Part shown: positions 42,507 through 51,407 of the stretch, piece after piece | Layout: each line of letters opens with the position of its first letter | Position numbering within the stretch: the stretch's first letter is position 1 | Origin: UBA6107 sp964459385 | GTDB lineage: Bacteria > Chloroflexota > Anaerolineae > Anaerolineales > Anaerolineaceae | Direction: 5' to 3' | Assembly: GCA_964459385.1 (NCBI GenBank) | Contig: CAYWLG010000002.1 | Coordinates: 186,001-250,000, forward strand | Length of the DNA: 64,000 bases | Notes under the pieces: model-generated | The model's database searches: none | Told to the model about the DNA's origin: nothing | Seen by the model: only the letters and a program-made list of their open reading frames with translations | Program-made: the position numbers and the translations under genes

Positions 42507-43970
42507 CTATTTGGATTGAATCTTATCGATTTGATAAAATCTGGCCGCGCATTGATTTACCCAAAAACCTGAATCTCCCTTGATTCGTTCCAGATCGACT
42601 ATATTGTATTGAATATTGTCAGCGAGGATGTTTTGTTGCCCCGCTTGAATATCAGCCAGGATTGCTTGATTTACCTCGTCCCATGCTTGTGAAAAATCGG
42701 TTTGCACTTCAATCGTATTTCTATAATATTGCCTGGAAATATTAATCGGCGTTGAAAATATAAAAAGCAAGCAAAGCAGACTAAACAACCCCACAACGAA
42801 TTTTGAGTTTTGATTGAGAGGCTCAAATTCCTTTGCCAGTAATAAACCCAACAAATAGCTGACAGTAGTTAAAGTCCCACACAGGATGGTCGTGGGTAAG
42901 AACAAGATCCTTCCGGCTGGCATATCATAACCGGCCCAGGTTGTCGGCACAAAAGAAACAAAGGTTAATATCAAACCGGACACAAAGAAAAGAAGCGTTT
43001 TTATTTTTGTGGACCTTAAATCTACACTGGAGGAGCTGAATGAACTTGAACTATAAGCGCCCAAAACTACTGCCAAAACGAGCGCCGGCCACAAGATGCT
43101 GGTATTTTTTAAGAACCAGTTTATCGAATAGTGTGCGCTTTGTATGAGTGAACGGAAAATCAATTCAGGAAGTGAAGGATGTATGGGAGATAGCGATGTG
43201 CCGCGTACTTGGTTGCCTGGTGCAATTGCCATCACAATAAAACCAGCTAAAGCCCCCAGAAACAGCGTGAGAAGATACCACGTTTGCGAATAATGTTTCT
43301 TCATAACAAACCGGTAAGCAATGGCAAAAAAGATTGCCAACCCAAACAGGCTCACATGTATCGCTGTCGAAACTTCAGAAAAGCCGCTGCACACAAAGGA
43401 TAGTAAAAACAGTAATAGACTCAGTAATATTTGCTTGAACCGATTGGTCTTTATTGGTTGTACTAGTATTTGGGCGGTTAATCCCAATAAGATTAATTCA
43501 AATATTATCGAAAATTGATAGGTCGCGATTCCTGTCATCCAATAAAATACTTCTGGGATTTGCGGTGTTGTGTATTGAATTGCAAAAATAAAAATAGAGG
43601 CGATGAGCAAAACGGTTAAGCGGTTCACTTTGCCGGAAAAAGCTTTGAGAACCTGGCTGAAAAAATAATACGCAGAAGCAAGCAAGAGTGTGATGGAAAT
43701 TGCAGGCAAAATTGAAGGAAATTTAATTCCCAAACTGTCAAAAAAGTAAATGATTGAAGAGAAGGAATACCTGCCATCCCAGGTGATATAACGGTTTGCA
43801 ATTGAGCCCAGGTAGCCCAGAGTCTTGAATTCACCGGCTGAACAATAATCGTCTGCGATATATCTACTGAAACTTCCCAGATAAGCGATCACATAAATAG
43901 CCACCAATAAGGCAGCAATTGAAACGATCAGGGTAAAAGCAATTATTCTGGTACTCTTTTTATTGGTCAA
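42507..43970 (-). CDS. DUF6056-like membrane protein (probable GT-C)
   Basis: 487 residues with about eleven to twelve membrane segments, AT-rich. The motif Y-I-A-D-D-Y-C-S-A-G-E-F after the first segment and W-D-G-R-Y-S further on are typical of DUF6056 proteins, which are thought to be GT-C-type transferases of surface glycans. The start is TTG with GGGGGAG just upstream. It is 38 bases from the GT-C gene at 40474 on the same strand, so they may be co-transcribed. The insertion sequence lies right behind its start. Confidence 0.7.
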   Translation of the reverse strand: MTNKKSTRIIAFTLIVSIAALLVAIYVIAYLGSFSRYIADDYCSAGEFKTLGYLGSIANRYITWDGRYSFSSIIYFFDSLGIKFPSILPAISITLLLASAYYFFSQVLKAFSGKVNRLTVLLIASIFIFAIQYTTPQIPEVFYWMTGIATYQFSIIFELILLGLTAQILVQPIKTNRFKQILLSLLLFLLSFVCSGFSEVSTAIHVSLFGLAIFFAIAYRFVMKKHYSQTWYLLTLFLGALAGFIVMAIAPGNQVRGTSLSPIHPSLPELIFRSLIQSAHYSINWFLKNTSILWPALVLAVVLGAYSSSSFSSSSVDLRSTKIKTLLFFVSGLILTFVSFVPTTWAGYDMPAGRILFLPTTILCGTLTTVSYLLGLLLAKEFEPLNQNSKFVVGLFSLLCLLFIFSTPINISRQYYRNTIEVQTDFSQAWDEVNQAILADIQAGQQNILADNIQYNIVDLERIKGDSGFWVNQCAARFYQIDKIQSK

Positions 43971-44085
43971 CTTCTCCCCCTACGAATGGGTATTGTGTGG
44001 TCTGGATTAATTGATTTTGCTGATAAGTGGATACTAATTTTAACCGTTTTTCGTTTCTTAATGCTGTTTATCCTTCATATCGCAT

Positions 44086-44140
44086 TGCCTCAAAATAAAA
44101 GTAACTATAGGAAAAACGTTGCCTCATAATAGATGTTACC
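44086..44140. repeat. Left terminal repeats (outer and inner)
   Basis: The outer copy begins TGCCTCAAAATAAAAGTAAC. The inner copy begins AACGTTGCCTC and ends AGATGTTACC. They share the GCCTC core and the GT(T)A(C)C end and are about 30 bases apart. Confidence 0.7.
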
Positions 44141-44173
44141 CTAGGCAGAGCAAGAAGGACTGCCGAGGGAGCT

Positions 44174-45313
44174 ATGATGAGCCAAGGAAGTAAACGAGAA
44201 TTATTAGCCACAGTTCAACCACGCTACCTGAAAGCTGGGAGAAAAGACAAGCAGAAGATACTGGATGAATTTGTGGCAGTCACCGGATATCATCGTAAGT
44301 ATGCCATTCGGGTATTGAACTCAGTGAGGCATAAAGGACATTCGAAAAAGCCGGGGCCGCGAAGGATCTATCAAGGTGAAGTAGTCACAGCACTAGAATA
44401 CATCTGGGAGATTTGTGGCCAGATTTGTTCGAGACGTTTACAGCCCTTTCTGCCGGAGATCGTAAAAGTTCTGGAACGCAATCAGGAAATCCATCTCACC
44501 CCAGAGACAAAGAGGCTTTTACTCCAGATGAGCCGTTCCAGTATCGACCGTTGTTTGAGTTCAACTTATCGGACCCATCCCCACGGGCTGAGTACCACCA
44601 AGCCAGGTACTTTGCTCAAAAAGTCAATTCCCATACGAACTTATACTCCCTGGGATGAAGAAAAGCCTGGATTCATGGAAATCGATCTCGTCGCCCACTG
44701 TGGGGATACTGCCGAAGGCCAATTTGTGAACACATTGACCAGTGTGGATATTTCTACTGGCTGGACAGAATGTCAGGCTGTCTTTCCTCGCAATCGGCAT
44801 ACCGTCCTCGAAGCCATCAAAGCCATGCGCTCTCAGCTTCCCTTTGCTCTTCTTGGCCTTGACTCCGATAACGGCAGTGAGTTCATTAACCAAACGTTGC
44901 TCGAATATTGCCAGTACCAAAAGATCACTTTTACCCGTTCAAGACCCTATCACAAGAACGATCAGGCTCATGTCGAACAGAAAAACTGGTCTGTGGTACG
45001 CCATCTTATTGGCTATAACCGCTTCGAGACCACCGCCGAGTATAATCTCCTGCAGAGTATCTATATTGATCTCAGCCTTTACTTCAACTTTTTCCAGCCT
45101 GTCCTCAAGCTCACCTCAAAAGAACTCGTGGATGAACGCATCATCAAACACTATGACACAGCAGCTACACCTTACCAACGTATTTTGGCAGCGAAGGAAA
45201 TTCCTCTTGAAATCAAGGCCAGGCTGATGAATCTCTATGTCCAGCTCAATCCTGTTACTCTACGTAATTCTATTGACCAGAAAGTCCACCAACTATGCAC
45301 TTTATCTCGGTAA
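44174..45313 (+). CDS. DDE (integrase-core) transposase
   Basis: 379 residues. An N-terminal helical DNA-binding part (V-T-G-Y-H-R-K-Y-A-I-R-V-L) is followed by an RNase-H-fold core with a complete DDE triad: Asp171 in M-E-I-D-L-V-A, Asp232 in D-S-D-N-G-S-E-F, Glu268 in H-V-E-Q-K-N-W, a 35-residue spacing between the last two. It cuts and joins the element ends. GAGGGAG precedes the start, and the stop codon lies in the inner right repeat. The frame is unbroken. I do not assign an IS family by name. Confidence 0.92.
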   Translation: MMSQGSKRELLATVQPRYLKAGRKDKQKILDEFVAVTGYHRKYAIRVLNSVRHKGHSKKPGPRRIYQGEVVTALEYIWEICGQICSRRLQPFLPEIVKVLERNQEIHLTPETKRLLLQMSRSSIDRCLSSTYRTHPHGLSTTKPGTLLKKSIPIRTYTPWDEEKPGFMEIDLVAHCGDTAEGQFVNTLTSVDISTGWTECQAVFPRNRHTVLEAIKAMRSQLPFALLGLDSDNGSEFINQTLLEYCQYQKITFTRSRPYHKNDQAHVEQKNWSVVRHLIGYNRFETTAEYNLLQSIYIDLSLYFNFFQPVLKLTSKELVDERIIKHYDTAATPYQRILAAKEIPLEIKARLMNLYVQLNPVTLRNSIDQKVHQLCTLSR

Positions 45314-45367
45314 CATCTTCCCGTGAGGCAACGTTCCCCTTCGGTTACATTTTCCCATGAGGCATTA
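45309..45367. repeat. Right terminal repeats (inner and outer)
   Basis: The inner copy GGTAACATCTTCCCGTGAGG continues to AACGTT at 45335, matching the left inner repeat in inverted orientation with one indel. The outer copy at 45343-45367 (GGTTACATTTTCCCATGAGG and on) repeats it again. Confidence 0.75.
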
Positions 45368-45419
45368 CGCATATGGCGAAGGATCTCTTAGATAAACAAA
45401 TAACGCACATGAGTTTTGC

Positions 45420-45455
45420 TTGACAAAGCAGTATACCGAACGGTATAATTCTGTT
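45420..45455 (+). promoter_or_regulatory. TetR gene promoter with embedded operator
   Basis: TTGACA (45420-45425) and TATAAT (45444-45449) are both consensus and 18 bases apart. The 16-base palindrome TATACCGAACGGTATA at 45432-45447 covers the spacer and most of the -10. Transcription would begin about at the ATG (45456), giving a leaderless message. Binding of the repressor would block the promoter directly, so autorepression is likely. Confidence 0.85.
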
Positions 45456-46022
45456 ATGACTAATCGGGAAAAATTACTGGAAGGAGCGCTCGAACTGTTT
45501 GCGGCGCGTGGCTATGATGCTGTGGGCGTGCAAGAGATCGCCGATCACGCGAGCGTGCAAAAGCCAACCCTCTACCATTATTTTGGCAGCAAGACGGGAC
45601 TGTTACAGACCCTGCTGGCCGAGAACCTGGCCTCCTTTCTGGATGAGGTGGAAAAAGCAGCCACTTATGACCACAATGTGCTCCTGTCTCTGCGCGGGGT
45701 AACCGAGACTTATTTTAAATTTGCTGCCGGCCATGGCAGCCTGTACCGTCTGTTTCTGGGGTTGTGGTTCGCTCCACCCACCAGTGAACCTTTCCAGATC
45801 GTTGCCGCCTATAATCAACGCCAGCAAGCAATTCTGGAAAGCCTGTTTTTCAACGCTTCACTGGATCACGGCAACATGAAAGGCCGTCAGCGCGCTTATG
45901 CCGCCACCTTTCTTGGCATGGTGAACACCTACATCAGTCTCGGGCTCAACGGACAGGCCGAGTTGGATCAACAACTGGTGCAAAATGCTGTGCACCAGTT
46001 CATGCACGGAATCTTCTCGTAA
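45456..46022 (+). CDS. TetR-family repressor
   Basis: 188 residues from the ATG at 45456; an in-frame start 36 bases upstream would lie in the promoter. The N-terminal DNA-binding domain shows the usual pattern: A-L-E-L-F-A-A-R-G-Y-D-A-V, E-I-A-D-H-A-S-V, then P-T-L-Y-H-Y-F-G-S-K-T-G-L-L. The C-terminal helical ligand domain does not reveal its ligand. The palindrome before it and a close copy before the GH13 gene make these its probable operators, so it controls itself and the downstream enzyme, possibly in response to a sugar. Confidence 0.92.
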   Translation: MTNREKLLEGALELFAARGYDAVGVQEIADHASVQKPTLYHYFGSKTGLLQTLLAENLASFLDEVEKAATYDHNVLLSLRGVTETYFKFAAGHGSLYRLFLGLWFAPPTSEPFQIVAAYNQRQQAILESLFFNASLDHGNMKGRQRAYAATFLGMVNTYISLGLNGQAELDQQLVQNAVHQFMHGIFS

Positions 46023-46081
46023 ACCCATGTGAATTCCCTCCCCTTCACCGGACTTTTTCTGCCGGAAATCAACTTTTGTTA

Positions 46082-46117
46082 TTTACAAAATATACCAACC
46101 GGTATGTATACAAGGAG
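46082..46117 (+). promoter_or_regulatory. Second TetR operator, promoter and ribosome site of the GH13 gene
   Basis: TATACCAACCGGTATG at 46091-46106 matches the first operator at 13 of 16 positions. A TTTACA at 46082-46087 and TATACA at 46107-46112 (19 apart) make a weak promoter around it. AAGGAG before the ATG at 46124 is the ribosome site. Confidence 0.75.
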
Positions 46118-46123
46118 TAAAAA

Positions 46124-47491
46124 ATGACACAAACAGGTACACCCCATTGGGCGCAAGATGCTTTCTTCTACCACATCTATCCGCTTGGGTTTTGCGCCGC
46201 CCCCACCCGCAACGATTTCCATTCTGCCCCCGTGCAGCGTTTGGAAAAGCTTTACGCCTGGTTACCTCACTTGAAAAAACTGGGCGTGAATGCACTGTAT
46301 CTCGGCCCGCTCTTTGAATCGAGCGCTCACGGCTATGACACCGCCGACTACTATCACGTGGATCGCCGTCTGGGCGACGATGCCACCCTGGCCGCCCTGG
46401 TGAAACGTCTGCATGAGGAGGGCATCCGTATCATCCTCGACGGGGTGTTCAACCACGTTGGTCGGGATTTTTGGACCTTTCGTGATGTGCGCCAAAACGG
46501 CGAACGGTCGGTCTATTGCAATTGGTTCCAGAGGCTCACTTTTTCGGGGCGAAGCCCCTTTGGAGACCCCTTCACTTATGAGGGCTGGAATGGGAATTAC
46601 GACCTGGTAAAGCTCAACCTGCAGGAGCCAGCCGTACGCGAACACCTCCTGGGTGCGGTCCGTGGCTGGGTCGAGCGCTTCGATATCGACGGCCTGCGCC
46701 TGGATGTGGCCGACTGCCTGGACCTGTCTTTCATCGAAGCATTACACACTTTCGTACGCTCGCTCAAGCCTGATTTTTGGTTGATGGGAGAAGTTGTGCA
46801 CGGCGATTATCGCAACTGGGTCTCCCCTGCCCGGCTTGACTCGGTGACCAATTATGAGTGCTACAAAGGCCTATACTCCAGCTTTGTGGATCGCAATTTC
46901 TTCGAGATCGCCTATTCGCTCAACCGACAGTTCGGCCCCGAAGGCCTTTATCGTGACCTGCCACTTTATGCCTTTGTCGATAATCATGATGTTGACCGCG
47001 TGGCCAGTTCTCTTCGTAATCCGGCGCATCTTTACCCCTTGTATTGCCTGCTTTTTACCATGCCGGGTGTGCCATCGCTTTACTACGGCAGCGAGTTTGG
47101 CCTAACTGGCAAACGCACCCCACAGGATGATTCCGCGCTGCGTCCCAGCCTGGATCTGGCTGCCCTGCAGGGCAACAGCCCGCAGCCCGACCTGGCCGCA
47201 GCCATTTCGCGCCTGGCCGAGATGCGTAGCCGCCTGCTGCCCCTAAAATATGGAGATTACCGCCAAATATTCGCAAACCACGAGCAATTTGTGTTCGCGC
47301 GCAGTTATGCCTGCGAAACCGTTTATGTGGCCATTAACGCTTCAGACCAGCCTGTATCGGTCAGTTTTGATACTGATGATCAAAACCGGTCTTCTCTTTT
47401 TGACCAATTGAATGGATCAGAACCCGTCCGTGTGAGCAGCGGAAAATGCCAGGTGTCGCTTCCTCCCTGCTGGGCGCGCATCTTGAAATAA
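46124..47491 (+). CDS. GH13 family alpha-glucan-active enzyme
   Basis: 455 residues with no signal peptide, so cytoplasmic. It is a GH13 barrel: region I D-G-V-F-N-H-V (105-111), nucleophile Asp194 in L-R-L-D-V-A-D, acid/base Glu223 in M-G-E-V-V-H-G, and Asp289 in F-V-D-N-H-D-V-D-R. Size and short loops fit maltodextrin-cleaving or maltodextrin-rearranging enzymes, but exact specificity cannot be read. The C-terminal 90 residues form the usual beta domain. It is under the TetR operator pair. Confidence 0.9.
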   Translation: MTQTGTPHWAQDAFFYHIYPLGFCAAPTRNDFHSAPVQRLEKLYAWLPHLKKLGVNALYLGPLFESSAHGYDTADYYHVDRRLGDDATLAALVKRLHEEGIRIILDGVFNHVGRDFWTFRDVRQNGERSVYCNWFQRLTFSGRSPFGDPFTYEGWNGNYDLVKLNLQEPAVREHLLGAVRGWVERFDIDGLRLDVADCLDLSFIEALHTFVRSLKPDFWLMGEVVHGDYRNWVSPARLDSVTNYECYKGLYSSFVDRNFFEIAYSLNRQFGPEGLYRDLPLYAFVDNHDVDRVASSLRNPAHLYPLYCLLFTMPGVPSLYYGSEFGLTGKRTPQDDSALRPSLDLAALQGNSPQPDLAAAISRLAEMRSRLLPLKYGDYRQIFANHEQFVFARSYACETVYVAINASDQPVSVSFDTDDQNRSSLFDQLNGSEPVRVSSGKCQVSLPPCWARILK

Positions 47492-47557
47492 GCTGCAAAC
47501 CAGGCAATTTTGCAATAAAATTAGCTGGTGGTTATTTGACCTTGCTGAGGTATCTTA

Positions 47558-48382
47558 ATGGAAATTCATTCCATCCTTGAAAAGACCGTCCAGGCTGTGA
47601 AAGAAGTCCCTGGCGTACTGGCCGTGGTGCTGGGAGGTTCACGCGCTCGCGGCACCGCTCGGCCTGATTCGGATATCGACATCGGCCTTTACTACGATGC
47701 CAATACCCTGGCACTCCCCGCTTTGCAGGTAGCAGCGACACAGTTGGACGACGAACACCGAGCCGGTCTGATTGCTGCTCCCGGCGGTTGGGGTAACTGG
47801 GTCAACGGGGGTGGCTGGCTTGTTGTGGATGGCACACACCTGGATATTATCTTGCGCGACCTCAAGCGGGTGGCACAAGCTGTGGATGAGTGCGAAGCTG
47901 GCCAGATCTCAGCCCACTACCAGCCCGGGCACCCGCACGCTTTTACCAACGTGATGTATCGCGGCGAGTTGGCCGTTTGTCAGATACTTTGCTCGTTCTC
48001 CTCTGAGATTTTGGAACTGAAGAAAAAGGCCGAACTCTACCCAGAAAAACTGAAAAAAGCTTTGATCGATTATTATTCTTTCGAAGCTGGGTTTTCGCAA
48101 AGCCTGGCGGCAAAAACCATTGCGCGAGACGATCTTTACTACTTGATAGCCCATCTGGTGCGTTCCGTCTCAGCGTTGAACCAGGTACTTTTTGCCCTGA
48201 ACGAGCAATATTGCCTGAACGAGAAAAAGGCTGTGAAGATGGTCACTTCCTTCCCCATCCAGCCCCCACATTACAACGAAAGAGTGGATGAGATTTTCAC
48301 TCTATCTGGAACGAATCCAAAATTAGCCTGTGGAGAGTTGGCATTGTTACTTGCTGAAACTGAAGTGCTGTTGAAAAAATGA
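47558..48382 (+). CDS. Nucleotidyltransferase-domain protein (DUF4037-like)
   Basis: 274 residues. Residues about 25-50 have G-G-S-R-A-R-G-T-A-R-P-D-S-D-I-D-I-G, the polymerase-beta-type nucleotidyltransferase signature with the two metal-binding aspartates. The remainder is helical, as in DUF4037 and kanamycin-type nucleotidyltransferase relatives. It might adenylylate a small molecule or act as a housekeeping enzyme; no substrate is visible. It is not clearly in an operon: gaps of 66 and 73 bases flank it. Confidence 0.8.
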   Translation: MEIHSILEKTVQAVKEVPGVLAVVLGGSRARGTARPDSDIDIGLYYDANTLALPALQVAATQLDDEHRAGLIAAPGGWGNWVNGGGWLVVDGTHLDIILRDLKRVAQAVDECEAGQISAHYQPGHPHAFTNVMYRGELAVCQILCSFSSEILELKKKAELYPEKLKKALIDYYSFEAGFSQSLAAKTIARDDLYYLIAHLVRSVSALNQVLFALNEQYCLNEKKAVKMVTSFPIQPPHYNERVDEIFTLSGTNPKLACGELALLLAETEVLLKK

Positions 48383-48455
48383 GGCTTTTTTCACTCGCCG
48401 CATGCCAATGATATAATTTACCCACCTCAAATCAGCTATCCATCATAGGGGCTAT

Positions 48456-50510
48456 ATGTTCTTTTTTTCCATTTTGCTGTTGATCGCCGTCAATGTGATT
48501 CTTGGCTTACGCACCCCAACTCGCACTCTGCTTGATTGGGTGATCATACAGTTTCTGCTGGCCTGTGGCCAGATCATTTTGATATTTGAAGTCGCCTCTT
48601 TGCTGGGGGTTCTCGGCCGCCCCGTTGCCTTTCTCGTTATTCAGGGGGTGCTGCTGGGTGGGGCTCTGATTTTTTGGCATCTTACCAGGCACGTTGCTGC
48701 ACTTGCCCCCTCCTCGATTCCGCTGGTCCTAAAGCGATTCGGGCACTTTCTGCTGAAGAACAAAATATTTACGCTCTATGCCCTTGTGCTCCTCGCCATT
48801 TACATCGGCGTGGTTGCTTTATCCATCTCTTACCCGCAAACCACCAGTGACAGCCTCTACAATCATCTTTCACGCATCGGTCACTGGCTACAGCAAGGTT
48901 CTTTGAGGCCTTATGCCTCTTTCAGTGATTTCGCGGTCACCTACCCCTACAACAACAGCCTGCTCATGATGTGGTCGGTGCTTTTTTTGAAAGACGACCT
49001 GTTGGTGGGTCTCACCCAGTGGTTCAGCGCTTTTGCACTTTCGGCCTCGATCTATGGGTTAGGGCTGGAACTGAATTTCGAGAAAAAACCGGCTGCTTAT
49101 GCCGCCCTCATCTTTCTCACTTTTCCAATCGTCGTTCTCGAAGCTGGCACCGCCCAAAACGACCTGCTAGCCGCGGCTTTCTTCCTCTGTGCCACCTGGC
49201 TAACGGTTTACGGGCTGCGGCATGAAAGCAAAATACACCTTGTCTATGCCGGCTTGGCCTTGGGTCTGGCCATCGGCACCAAACAATATGTGCTCTACGC
49301 CCTGCCCGGACTGCTCGCTGTGGTAATCTATCTGGTGCGCAAAGAAAAATTCGCTGGCATGTGGGCGCGGCTGCGGGTCTGGTTCCTCTCCATAGCGATC
49401 TTTACGGTTCTCGTTGGGGGCTACGCCTACCTGCAGAACTTCATCTCTTTTGGGAATTTCTTTGTCAAGAGCCAAACAAATATTTTAGCCCCCACTCAAG
49501 CCTCAAGCCTGCCTGCCAAACTGGCCTATAACGCGTCACGCCTGACCACTCAATTCATCTCCTGTGACGGGTTGCCGATCCCGTGGGAATCTACCTGCCG
49601 CGAGGTCAAAGGGAAGGTTCTCTCCGGCTTCTTCTCTGCGATCCATTTTGACCTGCGCAGCAAAGTTTACCTGTTGGAAGAAAACTGCGGAGACTTGTGT
49701 TTTGATTATGGAGTGCAATATCCTCTGAATGAGGAATCTGCCTGGTTCGGCCCGCTCAGCTGGGTATTGATCTTTCTGGGTACCATTGTGGTGTTGATGC
49801 GCTCGCTCAAGCGCAGAGACGCCCTCTCCATTCTGTTGCTGCTCTCGGCTCTGTTCTTCTTTGCCGTTACCTCCGTCTTTAAGGCGGGCTGGGATCCCTA
49901 TCTGGGACGCTACCTGATGCTTTCCACTGCGCTGGTGGCGCCATTCATGGCAGTTTTTCTGGGTGAGACGAAGTTCTGGCAAAAGCCGATCACCTGGGCG
50001 ATCTTGTTGGTCAGCCTGATACTCGCCTCCTTCTCGATCCTGACAAACATCTCACGCCCAATCGTTACCGACTCCTACCTCGACACGACCCAACAGTGGG
50101 GCCGCGATCATCACATGATTCTGGTGACAAAAGTAGCTTACAAATTAAAGCCCTATTTTCCAATCGGACGGTCATACACCGAGTTCACAAACGAAGATAT
50201 CAAAAGCCGTATCGATCAAGGCATGAATCAATATCGCCAGCTTGTGAATCCAAAAACAGACCCCGATTCCAGGTTGGCCATTGTGACCACCCCCAAAATA
50301 TTTATGGATTACTACCTTTTTGGAGATCACTTCACTCGCGAACTATATGAATTCCCGGCAGAAGACAATTTGCCTCAGATTTACACGCAACTGGACGAGC
50401 TATCACTCAACACATTGCTGATTTCCAACGATCTTGCACTGGAAGACCCACCCCAAGATTTTGAGTTGATCACTCAAAACAAGTCCTGGTCAATCTACCA
50501 GCGAAAATAG
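48456..50510 (+). CDS. GT39-like membrane glycosyltransferase
   Basis: 684 residues with about twelve membrane segments and a soluble tail of about 150 residues. The first large loop has T-T-S-D-S-L-Y-N-H-L-S-R-I-G-H, matching the acidic loop of PMT-like (GT39/ArnT) enzymes. These use polyprenyl-phosphate sugars outside the membrane. The start at 48456 follows an AT-rich gap with a possible promoter. A strong bidirectional terminator follows. Confidence 0.75.
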   Translation: MFFFSILLLIAVNVILGLRTPTRTLLDWVIIQFLLACGQIILIFEVASLLGVLGRPVAFLVIQGVLLGGALIFWHLTRHVAALAPSSIPLVLKRFGHFLLKNKIFTLYALVLLAIYIGVVALSISYPQTTSDSLYNHLSRIGHWLQQGSLRPYASFSDFAVTYPYNNSLLMMWSVLFLKDDLLVGLTQWFSAFALSASIYGLGLELNFEKKPAAYAALIFLTFPIVVLEAGTAQNDLLAAAFFLCATWLTVYGLRHESKIHLVYAGLALGLAIGTKQYVLYALPGLLAVVIYLVRKEKFAGMWARLRVWFLSIAIFTVLVGGYAYLQNFISFGNFFVKSQTNILAPTQASSLPAKLAYNASRLTTQFISCDGLPIPWESTCREVKGKVLSGFFSAIHFDLRSKVYLLEENCGDLCFDYGVQYPLNEESAWFGPLSWVLIFLGTIVVLMRSLKRRDALSILLLLSALFFFAVTSVFKAGWDPYLGRYLMLSTALVAPFMAVFLGETKFWQKPITWAILLVSLILASFSILTNISRPIVTDSYLDTTQQWGRDHHMILVTKVAYKLKPYFPIGRSYTEFTNEDIKSRIDQGMNQYRQLVNPKTDPDSRLAIVTTPKIFMDYYLFGDHFTRELYEFPAEDNLPQIYTQLDELSLNTLLISNDLALEDPPQDFELITQNKSWSIYQRK

Positions 50511-50520
50511 CCTGCAAAAA

Positions 50521-50549
50521 AAGCCGCCTGAGAATTCAGGCGGCTTTTG
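50521..50549. terminator. Bidirectional terminator between convergent genes
   Basis: The 11-base arms AAGCCGCCTGA (50521-50531) and TCAGGCGGCTT (50536-50546) have a T-run on the right for the plus strand. A seven-base A-run on the left becomes a T-run for the minus strand, so both the GT39-like gene and the LOG gene can end here. Confidence 0.9.
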
Positions 50550-50558
50550 CGTATGCGA

Positions 50559-51167
50559 TCAAGAAGGCAACTCCTTGTCCCTCACCAGCCAGCGTTCGAT
50601 CCGATCAGGAAAACGATATTTCTCCAGCCGCTCCAGCAGACCGTCGGGTTTGGGATCTACCACAAACAAGCCCAGGTGTTCTTCATAAATATAATGATCG
50701 GCATAGGCTCGATCAATCCAATCAAGCAGATTATCGTAATAGCCGTTGGTGTTGAGCAATGCTGCTGGCTTGCGGTGCAGGCCGATCTGTGACCAGGTCA
50801 GCACTTCGAATAGTTCATCCATTGTGCCAAAACCGCCTGGCAAAGCAATAAACGCCTCAGCCAACTCGTTCATACGTGCTTTGCGAATTTGGATGTTCTC
50901 CACCACTTCCAGGCGAGTAAGCCCGGTGGTGTAGACCAGCTGCGGGCTTTCCAACCCCACCGGCACAACACCGATGATCTCCCCTTTTTCGCTCAGCGCT
51001 CCTTCAGCCAGCGCTCCCATCATCCCGGTGCGGCCTGCTCCATAAACCAACGTAATGCCTCGTTTTGCCAGAGTATTGCCCATTTCAAAAGCGGCATCGT
51101 AATAGGCGGCGTCCAAGCCATCGGCGGAGCCGCAAAAAACACAAATAGATTTATATGGATAAGTCAT
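50559..51167 (-). CDS. LOG-family nucleotide phosphoribohydrolase
   Basis: 202 residues, the size of the TIGR00730/LOG family. G-A-G-R-T-G-M-M-G-A-L-A-E-G-A-L and P-G-G-F-G-T-M-D-E-L-F-E are the family signature with the catalytic glutamate. It cleaves nucleotide monophosphates such as cytokinin-type or AMP-like compounds into base and ribose-5-phosphate. In bacteria the role is often nucleotide turnover. It stands alone between the terminator and the divergent DUF2142 gene. Confidence 0.9.
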   Translation of the reverse strand: MTYPYKSICVFCGSADGLDAAYYDAAFEMGNTLAKRGITLVYGAGRTGMMGALAEGALSEKGEIIGVVPVGLESPQLVYTTGLTRLEVVENIQIRKARMNELAEAFIALPGGFGTMDELFEVLTWSQIGLHRKPAALLNTNGYYDNLLDWIDRAYADHYIYEEHLGLFVVDPKPDGLLERLEKYRFPDRIERWLVRDKELPS

Positions 51168-51407
51168 GCTACCTCTTTGCTTTTGATTTTACACTATGTA
51201 AATGAATCCTTAAGTCTTTATTACCTTCCAGATTTGCTCATTCCATCTTAACTATTTTAGTTCTGGTGTGGTAGAAAATTTCGAGAAATCATTTATGATA
51301 AAATCCAAGTGAGAATTTCAGAAACCATCTAATCGCTTTTTGTTGATAGAGATCGAAAATACACTTCTCTTTTTGAGTGGTAGTTTGTTTGTACAAAACG
51401 AGGATCA

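Larger units (their letters stand above)
44081..45372 (+). mobile_element. Insertion sequence with doubled terminal repeats
   Basis: About 1.3 kb holding one transposase gene. Each end has two copies of a related 20-27 base repeat: outer copies at 44086-44105 and 45343-45367, inner copies at 44115-44140 and 45309-45335, with left and right in inverted orientation. CGCAT at 44081-44085 and 45368-45372 could be a 5-base target duplication, but this is tentative. The transposase is intact, so the element may be active. Confidence 0.75.
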
